NCBI RefSeq assembly: GCF_023715345.1
Contig: NZ_JAMBNY010000005.1
Coordinates: 1 to 64,000, forward strand
DNA: 64,000 nt
Reading direction: 5' to 3'
From: Paenibacillus camelliae
GTDB taxonomy: Bacteria > Bacillota > Bacilli > Paenibacillales > Paenibacillaceae
A program made the translations under genes and the position numbers. The notes under the pieces are model-generated. The model saw nothing but the letters and a program-made list of their open reading frames with translations, was not told the DNA's origin and ran no database searches. Shown one piece after another: positions 9,185 through 18,529 of this stretch. Each line of letters opens with the position of its first letter. Position 1 is the first letter of the stretch.

Positions 9185-9265
9185 CGTATTGTCCCCCTTT
9201 GTTGAATGAAAAGCATGTATATGAAATATTAATTTGGATGCTTTGCTTTACATCAAGGAGCAATT

Positions 9266-9288
9266 GCCCTCTTGTTCATTAAGAGGGC
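9266..9288 (-). other. Hairpin between beta-glucuronidase and symporter genes
   Basis: 8-bp perfect arms (GCCCTCTT and AAGAGGGC) with a 7-nt loop and no T run on either strand. It sits in the 183-bp gap inside the operon and may stabilise or attenuate the transcript. Confidence 0.4.
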
Positions 9289-9367
9289 AAGGGCTACACT
9301 TGAATGGCTTATTTCTTCGTGCGCATTGGTACTACTATGCATCGATTTTTGAATCAGTTATTCGTCA

Positions 9368-11182
9368 TTAATTTTTATAGCCTTGGTGGGGGATGCTATT
9401 CCAGCGTTCGCTGAGATAGCGTACAACCATTTTCGGCTCTCTAGCTCGAGTAAAGATACCTTTTTTATTACCTTGAACTCGTACGATGCCAAATTTCGTT
9501 TGGAAATCTGCGAAATTCCACAGCTGCTCGCCGATAAAGTTTGGAATTTCATCGAACACTTTACTATTCATGCGATAGTAATCCTCTTGATACTCCTCGC
9601 TAAATGGCTCACCGTAAACGCTATGGAAGCCTGCAACGGTATCTGCGCCATATTCAGTGTACATAATTGGCTTCTCAGGATACATCGTTTGCCATTCTAA
9701 CAGCTCTTGGCGCGTTTTATTCTCAGCTGTTTTCAAATCCCCAAGCTGTACATACCAGCCATAATAGCGGTTCAGTGCAATGACATCCACGAGCTCTGTG
9801 CATTTATCAGCCTTAGGCAAGGCCATCATGATATTAACGAAGGTGCATGGGCGATTTTGCGGATCTAACTCGCGTGCTAATGCGAACAATGGAGCAAAAT
9901 ACTCATACGAACCTTTAGCGAAGCTTGCAGGTTCATTAGCAATCGACCACATGACAACACAGGCATGGTTTTTGTCACGAGCAATCAGCTCTTTAATGAC
10001 TTGCTCATGAGCTTCCGTTGTGTTCATTTTTACCCAAGTATCGTCTTCGATATCTCCGCCTTTTTCCAATATGGAGATGTCAAAGTTAAAGTTTGAGAAA
10101 AGTCCGACAGCAGGAGTTTCATCAATGACGACGATCCCTTCACGATCACATAAACGCATCATTTCCTCGGAATAAGGATAATGTGAAGTGCGGAGAGAGT
10201 TTGCACCCATCTTTTTCATTAGCTTAATATCGTGCACGTTATAGGCTTCGTCCAGTCCGCGACCACGGATATACGTATCCTCATGCTTACCAAATCCTTT
10301 AAAGTAGAAGGATTCACCGTTAAGCAAGAACTTTCCGCCAGTTACCTCGATTTTACGAACACCAAATGGCTCCTCGTATACATCAACGAGTGCACCGTTT
10401 TGATAGCCTTCAACCTTAGCAGTATAAAGATACGCCGCAAGTGGCTGCCATAGGTTAACATCATTGATTTTAAGCTGAACGTCTGCGCCTGAAGCAGTAG
10501 CAACGGCTTGCCCTTGCTCATCAACGATCGTTACCTTTACTTCATCAAATGCGCCTGCAGTCTTCACTTTAACCTGCACATCTGCTTCGCTCTTTACAAG
10601 ATCGACATCTGGAATGATGACGATGTCTTCAATATAGCTCTTAGGTGTAGAATAGATCTTAACTGGGCGATGTAGGCCGGCATAGTTAAAGAAGTCGAAG
10701 TTTTCATCTACCTTACGTACCAGTTTACCGTTTTCATCTGTCGTTTCACGATAGTTACCAACTGGAAGTGTTGAGTAGTCCAGCAAATTACTAATGCGCA
10801 CGGTTAGGCGATTTGAGCCTGACACAAGGTGATCGTTGATCTCAGCTTCAAATGGAGTAAAGCCGCCCTTATGGTGAACGACGAATTTTCCATTTACATA
10901 CACCCACGCTTCATGTGTTGCAGATCCGAAGCGGAGAACTAATCTCTGGTCGTGCAGCGCTTTAGCGACCGTGAAGTCTGTCTCATACCATACATATCCG
11001 TTATGCTGTCTTATTTCAGCTAATACAGCCTGATCGTTGAATGAAGCGGGTACAGCCATAAGCTCCTGTGTTGGCAGTGGTTGATTCAAGTCCAGCTCTT
11101 GCTCTTCATGATCGATCATGAATCTCCACACACCGCTAAGATCCATGACGATTCGACTTTCAGTTGAAATTGGGTATAACAT
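9368..11182 (-). CDS. uidA: Beta-glucuronidase (GH2)
   Basis: 604 residues, the usual length for UidA. It removes terminal beta-D-glucuronic acid from glucuronides in the cytoplasm. The N-terminus MLYPISTESRIVMDLSGVWRF aligns with the family, followed by a jelly-roll sugar-binding domain, an Ig-like domain and a TIM barrel. The acid/base Glu is in MWSIANEPASF and the nucleophile Glu in MYTEYGADTV. An in-frame start 12 codons upstream exists, but GGAGGA lies 9 bp before 11182 and fits the family N-terminus. It is transcribed divergently from an AraC-type regulator and is followed by a GPH symporter. Confidence 0.96.
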   Translation of the reverse strand: MLYPISTESRIVMDLSGVWRFMIDHEEQELDLNQPLPTQELMAVPASFNDQAVLAEIRQHNGYVWYETDFTVAKALHDQRLVLRFGSATHEAWVYVNGKFVVHHKGGFTPFEAEINDHLVSGSNRLTVRISNLLDYSTLPVGNYRETTDENGKLVRKVDENFDFFNYAGLHRPVKIYSTPKSYIEDIVIIPDVDLVKSEADVQVKVKTAGAFDEVKVTIVDEQGQAVATASGADVQLKINDVNLWQPLAAYLYTAKVEGYQNGALVDVYEEPFGVRKIEVTGGKFLLNGESFYFKGFGKHEDTYIRGRGLDEAYNVHDIKLMKKMGANSLRTSHYPYSEEMMRLCDREGIVVIDETPAVGLFSNFNFDISILEKGGDIEDDTWVKMNTTEAHEQVIKELIARDKNHACVVMWSIANEPASFAKGSYEYFAPLFALARELDPQNRPCTFVNIMMALPKADKCTELVDVIALNRYYGWYVQLGDLKTAENKTRQELLEWQTMYPEKPIMYTEYGADTVAGFHSVYGEPFSEEYQEDYYRMNSKVFDEIPNFIGEQLWNFADFQTKFGIVRVQGNKKGIFTRAREPKMVVRYLSERWNSIPHQGYKN

Positions 11183-11236
11183 GTTGTTCATTCCTCCAGT
11201 CAATTTATAGTTTGTCATCTATGCTTCTTATGGAAA

Positions 11237-11250
11237 TGAAAGCGTTTAAT
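11237..11250. promoter_or_regulatory. cre-like catabolite-response element
   Basis: TGAAAGCGTTTAAT matches the CcpA cre consensus at all but about one position. It lies between divergent uidA and the AraC regulator, 55 bp upstream of the uidA start, and fits catabolite repression of the glucuronide genes. Confidence 0.5.
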
Positions 11251-11355
11251 GTAAGTGCTTTATTTGATTATAAATAATGATGGGTGTTAATATTAGTAAT
11301 ATTATTACTTAATTCGTACAATATTAGCTTTTTTTGCTGAAGAGAGGGGCAGCTG

Positions 11356-12582
11356 ATGGTCAAGCACGATTATCGGGAATATATAAAAATCATTCAAATC
11401 ATCCATTCATTAACAAAAATGGATATCCGATTAATGGATCATAGCAGTACGATCATTGATCAGATTAGTAATCATACAATTCCGGCTGTACTTCATCAGC
11501 CAAATGATGAGCATCGTTATATCAATGATGTGCTAAGAGCGAATGAACATGGACATTATTATCATTTTGTCAATTCATCTGGCTTGGAATATGTTGCAGC
11601 TGGCATCTGGAAGCATCAAAGTTTAGATTGTAGCATCATCGTTGGGCCATTCATTTCGAGTATAGCCGTCCTCGATTTTGTTAAAGATGTCATCGTAAAC
11701 AATCAACTGCCCGTAGGAGAACGTAATCAGTTAGAGCATTTTTATAAATCCTTGCCTGTTGTCGGTGAGAGTGAGCTACAGCATATCGGTGAGCTGATCG
11801 GTCATCTATGTATGCATAACCATATTCGTTCGAAGCAAATTACAGCTAATACCCGCAGGCCAACTCGAAATACGAGTGTGCATAAGGTGATGCTGGAGGA
11901 GCAGAAGGAAACGATTGAACGTAGATATGAAATTCAAAATAACGTGATGGATGCCATCTCTAGAGGAGATAAGGAAGAAATCACGAAAGTGCTTGTTCAG
12001 CTCAGTGCAGAATTGGTGGCGTTCACAGATCGCGTACCAGAAAGTCCGATTCGATCCTCTAAAAATATTGGGTTCGTGCTGAACACGATGTGTAGAATTG
12101 CAGCTGAACGAAGTGGTGTACATCCTGTTTATTTGCATAATATATCGGAACGATTTGCGATTTTAATAGAAAAGACGTTTACAATACCACAGTTGAATGC
12201 ATTGTTTCTGACGATGGGGCAGGATTATTGTGAGCTCGTAACTACGGTTGCTACAGGGCAATATAGCTTGATTGTCAAGAGAGCGATTGATTATATTTTG
12301 CTCAATCTAAGTCACCCGTTATTTTTAGAGCAAATCGCTGAGCAAATTCATATTACTCCTACTTATCTATCTAGAAGGTTTAAACAGGAGACAGGGGAGA
12401 CGATCATCGACTTCATTAACCGTAAACGGGTAGAAGAGGCGGCGGTATATTTAAGAAGAGGAAATATATCGGTGACAGAGGCTGCTTTTTTGGTGGGCTA
12501 TAATGATTTGAATTACTTTAGCAAGGTGTTTAAGAAGATTATGTCTGTAACGCCATCGCGTTATGCCAAAGGTCTAAGCTAA
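11356..12582 (+). CDS. AraC-family transcriptional regulator of glucuronide genes
   Basis: 408 residues. The C-terminal ~100 residues form the two helix-turn-helix motifs of AraC/XylS proteins (IAEQIHITPTYLSRRFKQETGETIIDFINRKRVEEA, then ISVTEAAFLVGYNDLNYFSKVFKKIMSVTPSRYA). The N-terminal ~290 residues are an undefined sensor region seen in Paenibacillus AraC proteins. It is divergent from uidA with a shared 173-bp intergenic region, so it probably activates the glucuronide operon. The ATG at 11356 follows GAGAGGGGCAGCTG. Ligand not determined. Confidence 0.9.
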   Translation: MVKHDYREYIKIIQIIHSLTKMDIRLMDHSSTIIDQISNHTIPAVLHQPNDEHRYINDVLRANEHGHYYHFVNSSGLEYVAAGIWKHQSLDCSIIVGPFISSIAVLDFVKDVIVNNQLPVGERNQLEHFYKSLPVVGESELQHIGELIGHLCMHNHIRSKQITANTRRPTRNTSVHKVMLEEQKETIERRYEIQNNVMDAISRGDKEEITKVLVQLSAELVAFTDRVPESPIRSSKNIGFVLNTMCRIAAERSGVHPVYLHNISERFAILIEKTFTIPQLNALFLTMGQDYCELVTTVATGQYSLIVKRAIDYILLNLSHPLFLEQIAEQIHITPTYLSRRFKQETGETIIDFINRKRVEEAAVYLRRGNISVTEAAFLVGYNDLNYFSKVFKKIMSVTPSRYAKGLS

Positions 12583-12596
12583 GTAAGCTATATAAA

Positions 12597-12655
12597 AAGC
12601 ACCATAGAAGATTCAGTAGCTCTGACTGAATCTTCTACGGTGCTTTTGCGTTTAT
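12597..12655 (+). terminator. Bidirectional terminator
   Basis: A long stem (AAGCACCATAGAAGATTCAGT pairing with its near-complement ending in GGTGCTTTT, one mismatch) is followed by T-rich sequence. It lies between the AraC gene and the convergent amidase gene. Confidence 0.85.
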
Positions 12656-12743
12656 TTTTAATTCTTATCTTCAGTACTGCATAGTTATCTTATACTGCTT
12701 GCTGCTAAAGCTAGTAAAAACGGTAGCTAGCATTAAGTTAGCA

Positions 12744-13574
12744 TTAAGTTAGCATCATATCTCTTTTGAACGGTAGACGCAGATGAGCTTCCCAGCGATC
12801 CTCAAGATCTATAGTGTGTGTGAGCAGAACATCATCCTGCGACGTATCTGCAAAGGCTAATATTTCACCACCAAGTGGAGAGACGATCATGCAATGACCA
12901 TAATACTCCTTACCATACTCCATTCCAGTTTTATTAACGCCTACAACGAATACATTGTTCTCGAAGGCGCGGGCACGCAGCATTAGCTTCCATGTGTCGG
13001 AGCGCCAGTCGCTTGCGAAGGAGCTCGTTGCTGTAAGGTTGAAAATGATGTCGGCGTCATGCAGTGCCAGCTCTCGAAAGCCTTCCGGAAAATGGCGATC
13101 GTAGCATATTTGCAAGCCGATCTTCACATGATCCGCTGGAATGACTGGATAGCCAAGATTGCCAGGTTCAAAGTATATTTTCTCATAATTGCCCATGGCG
13201 TTATTAATCATCGGCGCGGGAATATGAACCTTGCGGTACTTGCCTGCAATTGCCCCATTGGAGTCAACGACCATCGCTGTATTGTAATAATGTCCTTTAT
13301 CTACCTCTGCATATCCAAAAATCGTGGTTAGCTTAAGCTCCTTAGCTTTATTTCGAATCGTTGTAATCTCCTCACAATTGTCCTCCATAAAGTAATGTCG
13401 GAACTGCCTTAGATAGATTACAGGAAAGAAAGGAGTGAGTGCCAGCTCTGGAAATGCGACTACCTGTACTCCTTGATCCTTAGCCGTCTCCATCATGCGA
13501 ACAATGCGTTCTAGATTTACCTGTATATCTTCATCATTAGGAGCCATTTGCGCAGCGCCAATCGTTAATTTCAT
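12744..13574 (-). CDS. Carbon-nitrogen hydrolase (nitrilase-superfamily amidase)
   Basis: 276 residues. The Glu-Lys-Cys triad of the superfamily is visible: Glu43 in VVAFPELAL, Lys in GKYRKVHIP and Cys in LQICYDRHFPE. Family members hydrolyse C-N bonds of linear amides or N-carbamoyl compounds; the ICYDRHFPE region is closest to N-carbamoyl amino-acid and beta-ureidopropionase-type enzymes. It is the last gene of a minus-strand operon with a cyclase-family hydrolase and an ABC importer, so it probably performs the second hydrolysis of an imported compound. The ATG has GAGAGG upstream. The exact substrate cannot be named. Confidence 0.88.
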   Translation of the reverse strand: MKLTIGAAQMAPNDEDIQVNLERIVRMMETAKDQGVQVVAFPELALTPFFPVIYLRQFRHYFMEDNCEEITTIRNKAKELKLTTIFGYAEVDKGHYYNTAMVVDSNGAIAGKYRKVHIPAPMINNAMGNYEKIYFEPGNLGYPVIPADHVKIGLQICYDRHFPEGFRELALHDADIIFNLTATSSFASDWRSDTWKLMLRARAFENNVFVVGVNKTGMEYGKEYYGHCMIVSPLGGEILAFADTSQDDVLLTHTIDLEDRWEAHLRLPFKRDMMLT

Positions 13575-13591
13575 AGTGCAACTCCTCTCAA

Positions 13592-14260
13592 TTATTCGAT
13601 AACAAAGACGCGTGCAGGACCACCGCAGCCATTTTCAATTTTTATTGGAATTGCATAGAAATCGACCACATCACCATTGATCGCAGATAGGTTTGTAATG
13701 TTCTCAATAATGCAGACATTGTTGCCAAGCAATGTACGATGAACAGGAGCCTCAGTTCCGTTGAATGAATCATTGACGCTAGGTTCATCTGGTGGATGAT
13801 CTAGTGCTACTGCCTTAATACCAGCCTCTACAAGCCACTGAGCTAGCGAGGTTTCAATATAGTGACCCATGCGATAGTAATCGTCATTGCCAAAGCTTTT
13901 CTCTGACCATCCGGAATAGAAGATAACAAAGCAATTCTTTAGTTTATCCTGAGTCAACCCCTGATCGAGAAAATGCTGAATCGTTACAGGCTCACCTGGC
14001 TGGATTTTATCCTTAAGTCTTAGTACATGAGCTTTTCCCATCAGACGCTCTAATGGAACCTGATCGATGGTCCAACCATCCTTCACAAAGTGGAATGGAG
14101 GGTCGATATGTGTTCCTACATGAATGCTAAAGGAAAGGACTGCATTAGTTCGGTGATGCTCCTCATGTGTATGGATCATTTCATAGGTAACCGGTGGATG
14201 TCCAGGTACAAGTGATACATTCGGTCCAAGCTCTGTAGTTAAATCGATAATTGTTGGCAT
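13592..14260 (-). CDS. Cyclase-family metal-dependent hydrolase (kynurenine formamidase/isatin hydrolase fold)
   Basis: 222 residues. The family signature HVGTHIDPPFHF supplies metal-binding His and Asp residues, with more conserved residues in AVALDHPPDEPSVN. Known relatives are kynurenine formamidase, isatin hydrolase and Mn-dependent amide or lactam hydrolases. It lies 17 bp from the amidase gene and downstream of the ABC importer. Its likely role is opening a cyclic amide or removing a formyl/acyl group before the amidase acts. The gene partners (no tryptophan catabolic genes) argue against a plain kynurenine formamidase. Substrate unknown. Confidence 0.88.
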   Translation of the reverse strand: MPTIIDLTTELGPNVSLVPGHPPVTYEMIHTHEEHHRTNAVLSFSIHVGTHIDPPFHFVKDGWTIDQVPLERLMGKAHVLRLKDKIQPGEPVTIQHFLDQGLTQDKLKNCFVIFYSGWSEKSFGNDDYYRMGHYIETSLAQWLVEAGIKAVALDHPPDEPSVNDSFNGTEAPVHRTLLGNNVCIIENITNLSAINGDVVDFYAIPIKIENGCGGPARVFVIE

Positions 14261-14302
14261 AGGTATTGCTCCCTTCGTTATTAAAAGCTATTTAGTAGAA
14301 TG

Positions 14303-15403
14303 TTAAGGTGTCCAAGTTACTAAAGTAGGGTCGACCTCCAATAGGAAGCCTGGATTTACAAACTCGCTGAAGTCAGGTAGTTCTTTAATTTTTTCGTTGG
14401 CCAATAGGAAGCTAGAGGTGTTCTCTATGTCTTCAATAAGCTCAGGCGTGATCGCTAGAGAGTACTCATTTAGAGACATAATTTCAATGGCATCAGCCAG
14501 GTCAAGCTGTAGTGTTTCTGCTGCATGAGCTGCTGCTTGGTCAGGGCTTTCGTGAATAAAGGCTACAGCCTTGCTTAAAGCTCGAAGCACGGCCTTAACG
14601 GTATTCGGGTGCTTCTCGGCAAATTTAGTATCAGTAAGCAATACAGAATGAAAACCAGCTAGCTTTTGAGGACCTTCTTCGCCAGGTACATAAGATTGTG
14701 AGGCAGAGATGAAGCGCATAGCTCCGATTTTAGTTGTATTCAATATAACTGGCTCCCATACGACAAAGGCATCAATATCACCTTTTTCGTAAGCGATGGT
14801 CATCTCAGTACCGCCCATCTTGTAGATATCCATAGAGGATGTATCTAAGCCATAGTGCTCGACGATTTGTAAAAATAGTGCCTCTGACGTGTTGCCAGGG
14901 GAGTAGGCAATCTTCTTACCATTCAAGTCCTCCGGTGTTTTAATGGTGTTCGGATTAACGACCATAGATTGAGCGCCAGAAATATCAGATTGCTGGGCGA
15001 TAATTTGTACTGCGCTTCCAGATCCTTTTAAGATGGTTGCCGGCGAATCTCCGACACTACCAATGGGAATGCTTCCGCCTGCAAGAGCAGCTGTTACATC
15101 GGCACCAGATTGAAATAGCTCTAAGTTAATATCTAAGCCTTCCTCGGAGAAATAACCTTCCTCGATGGCTACGATGATTTCAGAAGCAAGCTGCAAATCC
15201 CGAGCGGTGCCAATTGAGAGGCTGCTGACTTCTAGGCTAGGCTGCTTAGCTTCATCTTGCTCTGCATTACTTGCTTGATTGGTGCCAGATGCTGCATTCG
15301 TGCTCGTGTTCGCGGTATTCGCAGCATTGTTGTTACCGCATGCTGCTAAGATGACAAGCGATAATACGGTTGTAGTTAGAAGGGCGAATTTTTTTGACCT
15401 CAT
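14303..15403 (-). CDS. ABC substrate-binding lipoprotein (SsuA/NMT1-like)
   Basis: About 366 residues. A lipoprotein signal peptide ends in LVILAACG, followed by a low-complexity Asn/Thr/Ala linker and a periplasmic-binding-type domain. That domain belongs to the nitrate/sulfonate/thiamine-pyrimidine (NMT1/THI5) superfamily (SIGTARDLQLASEIIVAIEEGYFSEEG; later GSIPIGSVGDSP). It delivers a small anionic or heterocyclic compound to the adjacent permease. ATG 15403 is chosen because GGAGGA lies 8 bp upstream; the frame extends 13 codons further without such a site. The ligand is probably the compound attacked by the two downstream hydrolases. Confidence 0.92.
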   Translation of the reverse strand: MRSKKFALLTTTVLSLVILAACGNNNAANTANTSTNAASGTNQASNAEQDEAKQPSLEVSSLSIGTARDLQLASEIIVAIEEGYFSEEGLDINLELFQSGADVTAALAGGSIPIGSVGDSPATILKGSGSAVQIIAQQSDISGAQSMVVNPNTIKTPEDLNGKKIAYSPGNTSEALFLQIVEHYGLDTSSMDIYKMGGTEMTIAYEKGDIDAFVVWEPVILNTTKIGAMRFISASQSYVPGEEGPQKLAGFHSVLLTDTKFAEKHPNTVKAVLRALSKAVAFIHESPDQAAAHAAETLQLDLADAIEIMSLNEYSLAITPELIEDIENTSSFLLANEKIKELPDFSEFVNPGFLLEVDPTLVTWTP

Positions 15404-15432
15404 AGTAAGTTCCTCCACTTTTCTATTTATTT

Positions 15433-16257
15433 TTACTTCCAACGAACCAATGCCTTTTCTGCACTAAGCAGTATTCGATTAATAGCGAAGCCTACTAATC
15501 CAATCGTAATCATGCCAACCATGACTTCATCCGTCTTGAATAGGTATCTTGCCTCTTGAATGAGGAAGCCTAATCCTGCGTTAGAGGCAATGAGCTCAGC
15601 AGCAACTAATGAGATAAAAGCCATACTTACACCAGCTCGCATACCGATAATGATATTGGGAATAGCAGATCGCAGAACAACATAGTAGAAAATCTGCAAG
15701 CTATTGGCTCCTAAAGTTTTAGCTGCTTTAATATGAACGGGATCTACCTGCTGAATACCTCCCATAACATTAAGCACGATAGGGAAAAATGCTGCGTACG
15801 TAATGATGAAGATCTTCGAGGATTCACCGATACCGAACCATAGAATCGCTAATGGAATGATCGCGATGGGGGGAATAGGTCGCAGCACCTCAATTACGGG
15901 ATCAACGGCTTTACGAACATTGTCCCACATGCCTAGCACAAGTCCCGTTGGAACAGCGATGGCGATAGCTAGAAAGAAGCCGGAGAACACCCGTCCAAGA
16001 CTAGAGAGGGTATGATCGATTAGTACGCCATTCTGAATGAGCCTCAGGAATGAGCTGAAAACAGTCCATGGACTAGGCAATAGCGAGGTTGAGAATATCC
16101 CCAAGGCGGATACGAATGCCCATAGAGCAATGGCGGCAAGAATACCGATTGATTTGATGCTGATGTTCTTTAGCGCTGGAACTCCGAATGATAATTTGTT
16201 CGTTCGTTGCTGAACAAGTGTAGATGTTATGACTCCTTTTTGGTTAACGACTCCCAT
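15433..16257 (-). CDS. ABC permease (SsuC/TauC-like)
   Basis: About 274 residues with six membrane helices and the BPD-transport EAA-like loop (AAKTLGANSLQIFYYVVLRSAIPNIIIGMR). It is the single membrane subunit, acting as a homodimer, of the importer formed with the adjacent lipoprotein and ATPase. ATG 16257 is chosen over a TTG three codons upstream because AGGGGAGG precedes it with normal spacing. It is 1 bp from the ATPase stop codon, so the two genes are coupled. Confidence 0.92.
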   Translation of the reverse strand: MGVVNQKGVITSTLVQQRTNKLSFGVPALKNISIKSIGILAAIALWAFVSALGIFSTSLLPSPWTVFSSFLRLIQNGVLIDHTLSSLGRVFSGFFLAIAIAVPTGLVLGMWDNVRKAVDPVIEVLRPIPPIAIIPLAILWFGIGESSKIFIITYAAFFPIVLNVMGGIQQVDPVHIKAAKTLGANSLQIFYYVVLRSAIPNIIIGMRAGVSMAFISLVAAELIASNAGLGFLIQEARYLFKTDEVMVGMITIGLVGFAINRILLSAEKALVRWK

Positions 16258-16258
16258 A

Positions 16259-17020
16259 CTAGGCAACCTCCCCTTCTAAAATTGCACTAATGAGCTTTTG
16301 ATAATGAAACATACGATCATCGTTTCTGTCACGAATTCTCGGTAGATCAACCTTTATATCTAGGGCGACGCGTCCTGGATTAGGCATAAGAACAATAATT
16401 CGATCTGCCAAGTAGATGGCTTCATGAATACTGTGTGTGATGAACAGGCAAGTGATTTTATTTTGCTCCCATATTTTTAGAAGCTCACTTTGCATATGCT
16501 GTCTTGTTTGTTCATCAAGTGCAGCGAATGGTTCATCCATGAGCAGAATGGAAGGGTTATTCGCCAGAACTCTTGCGAGGCTGACACGTTGCTTCATTCC
16601 TCCAGAAAGTCTACTAGGATAGTGCTTTTCAAAGCCCTCGAGCCCAACCATACGAATAAAGGAGCGGGCCAACTCAAGGTATTGCTGCTTGTTCATGCCA
16701 CTCATCTTAAGTCCAAACGCAACATTCTGCTCGACGGTGAACCAAGGGAATAACGCATATTCTTGAAACATTACGCCACGCTCTTTACCAGGCTTGCTCA
16801 CAAGCTGATCCTGCAGCAGAATCTTACCCTCATACTTTTGAAATCCAGCAATACAATTCAGCAGGGTTGTTTTCCCACAGCCACTTGGTCCAAGGACACA
16901 GACGAACTCACCTTCTTCGATCGATAGGTTCATATGATTGAGTACCGTATGAACGTTTTTGTTATTGCTGAAATTTACTGTTACATCGTTAATCTTAATA
17001 AATGATTCCGTTTTGACCAT
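16259..17020 (-). CDS. ABC transporter ATPase (SsuB/TauB-like)
   Basis: 253 residues with Walker A GPSGCGKTT, Q-loop FQEYALFPW, signature LSGGMKQR, Walker B ILLMDEPF and H-loop FITHSIHEA. It powers the importer made with the next two genes. AAAGGAG lies upstream of the ATG. It is 6 bp from the MFS gene, so all six genes from 18310 to 12744 probably form one transcript. Confidence 0.95.
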   Translation of the reverse strand: MVKTESFIKINDVTVNFSNNKNVHTVLNHMNLSIEEGEFVCVLGPSGCGKTTLLNCIAGFQKYEGKILLQDQLVSKPGKERGVMFQEYALFPWFTVEQNVAFGLKMSGMNKQQYLELARSFIRMVGLEGFEKHYPSRLSGGMKQRVSLARVLANNPSILLMDEPFAALDEQTRQHMQSELLKIWEQNKITCLFITHSIHEAIYLADRIIVLMPNPGRVALDIKVDLPRIRDRNDDRMFHYQKLISAILEGEVA

Positions 17021-17026
17021 TTCTTC

Positions 17027-18310
17027 TCACTCCTTTGTATAGTTCACTTGAGGATCCTTTAATTTACCTAGAAGCTTCATTGAATAGAGACTGACGAGAG
17101 CTAAAGGCAAAGTAACGACGGCAAATGATAAGGTTAGACCGACAATTTGACTAGTAGCACCAAGAGCTAGTGGACATACCCAATTTGCCATTCGATTAGA
17201 CATGAGTCGCAAGCCCATTCCTAAGCCGCGATTTTGTTTACTAGTTGATTTTGATAGTAACGAGATGGCTAAAGGTTGGTTTAACCCAGTACCGATACCC
17301 ACGAATATAATAGAGAGGATGATGCCCATTTGATTGGGGAGTATGGTGAATCCCAGTAACCCGACCAAGCTAATCAATAAAGCTGCGCCTGTCGTCCGCG
17401 TTCTTCCGTACCCTTCAATTAATCGTGCAGCAAACGGTCTTATAATAATGGAGGCAAGAGACCATAACGCAATGAGCAAGCTAATTTGATCTGGAGTATA
17501 ACTTAGCTCCTTTAGATAGATAGGTAGATACGTAACACGGATAAACAGTATAAATGCAAGACTAAAGCTGATCATCGTCGCAGCTTGAATGCCGCTATTG
17601 CTTAGATAGAGTTGACCTCCTACCTTGTAGCTTCCAATAAAGGAGAAGCGGGGCTTCTCTTCCTGCGTAATGCTTACATTCGCAGTGGTTGTATTCGCAG
17701 CACTTGAATTCACATTACTTGTATCGCCAGCACTTGAAGGTGTAGTGTCTGATGGTTCCTTCGCATTCTTCGGCATGATAAGAAAGACGGCTAATAAAGC
17801 AAAGGAGAGAGCCATGTAGCTAATAAATACAAAAGTGAAATTAAAAGCTCCGTAAATCAAACTGCCAAACAGAGGACCTGCTAATTGTCCGAATGCGGTA
17901 AAGAAAGACATCCTCGCAATGGCCTTTTCACGAGATCCACCACCAACGAAGGTAACGATGGTTTGGCTTGAAAGCCAGACGGCGATATGACCGATTCCGA
18001 CGAGTGTTTGAACGATTATGAATATGAAAAAACTATCATAGAACAGTAACAGCAAGCTTCCTAAGATCATAAAGGCTGCACCTAGGACAAGCATATTTTG
18101 CTGACCGATTCTGTCGGCGATGTAGCCAATCTGGATAGTAAACAGAAAAGGAACAAAGGTTTGAGCAGCAAAAATGATAGAAATTTGAATAATCGAAAAA
18201 TTTAATCCCGATACGTAGAGAGACAACATTGGTGTAAACATTTCTGATAAGAACCAGTATAAGGTTGCTGCGTAAGTCCCTGCCCAGAATAGCCTACTAT
18301 TTTTATTCAT
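17027..18310 (-). CDS. MFS transporter, first gene of the hydrolase/ABC operon
   Basis: 427 residues, about 12 membrane helices with the motif-A-type loop GYIADRIGQQN after helix 2. A long Ser/Thr/Asn-rich cytoplasmic loop joins the two halves (residues ~185-215). It may export a product or import an alternative substrate of the pathway. It leads the operon and is divergent from the LysR gene. The ATG is preceded by GGAAGTG. The substrate cannot be assigned from sequence. Confidence 0.88.
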   Translation of the reverse strand: MNKNSRLFWAGTYAATLYWFLSEMFTPMLSLYVSGLNFSIIQISIIFAAQTFVPFLFTIQIGYIADRIGQQNMLVLGAAFMILGSLLLLFYDSFFIFIIVQTLVGIGHIAVWLSSQTIVTFVGGGSREKAIARMSFFTAFGQLAGPLFGSLIYGAFNFTFVFISYMALSFALLAVFLIMPKNAKEPSDTTPSSAGDTSNVNSSAANTTTANVSITQEEKPRFSFIGSYKVGGQLYLSNSGIQAATMISFSLAFILFIRVTYLPIYLKELSYTPDQISLLIALWSLASIIIRPFAARLIEGYGRTRTTGAALLISLVGLLGFTILPNQMGIILSIIFVGIGTGLNQPLAISLLSKSTSKQNRGLGMGLRLMSNRMANWVCPLALGATSQIVGLTLSFAVVTLPLALVSLYSMKLLGKLKDPQVNYTKE

Positions 18311-18348
18311 ATTGACACTTCCAAACTATAAGCTACACTCAAGTGAGT

Positions 18349-18373
18349 TTAATGTTATATAAACTAACATTAA
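18349..18373. promoter_or_regulatory. Inverted repeat, candidate LysR operator (site 1)
   Basis: Perfect 9-bp arms TTAATGTTA and TAACATTAA with a 7-bp spacer, 39 bp upstream of the MFS start and within the divergent MFS/lysR region. The T-N11-A symmetry expected for LysR proteins is present inside. Confidence 0.55.
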
Positions 18374-18410
18374 TTAAGCTTATTTTGATGTATCCGGCCG
18401 GTTAATTAGT

Positions 18411-18434
18411 ATGTTATAGTATAATCAGTAACAT
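18411..18434. promoter_or_regulatory. Second inverted repeat with same half-sites (site 2)
   Basis: ATGTTA and TAACAT with a 12-bp spacer repeat the half-sites of the palindrome at 18349-18373. A TATAAT (18420-18425) lies in the spacer. A further lone TAACATG half-site occurs at 18502-18508, just before lysR. Confidence 0.45.
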
Positions 18435-18529
18435 AACAAGCGTGTTTCTTGAATGGACTTATTCAAATTTCGAATGTAAATGCTTTTATGTGTAAATTAA
18501 TCTAACATGACGTGTAAGAGGTGATTGAG

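Noticed and set aside
13592-14260. Assignment as kynurenine formamidase (kynB)
   Set aside because: The fold fits, but no kynurenine-pathway gene is nearby and the operon partners point to another substrate.
12744-17020. Thiamine pyrimidine salvage (ThiXYZ/YlmB) operon
   Set aside because: The importer type is compatible, but no TPP riboswitch was seen upstream and no TenA or thiD gene is present.
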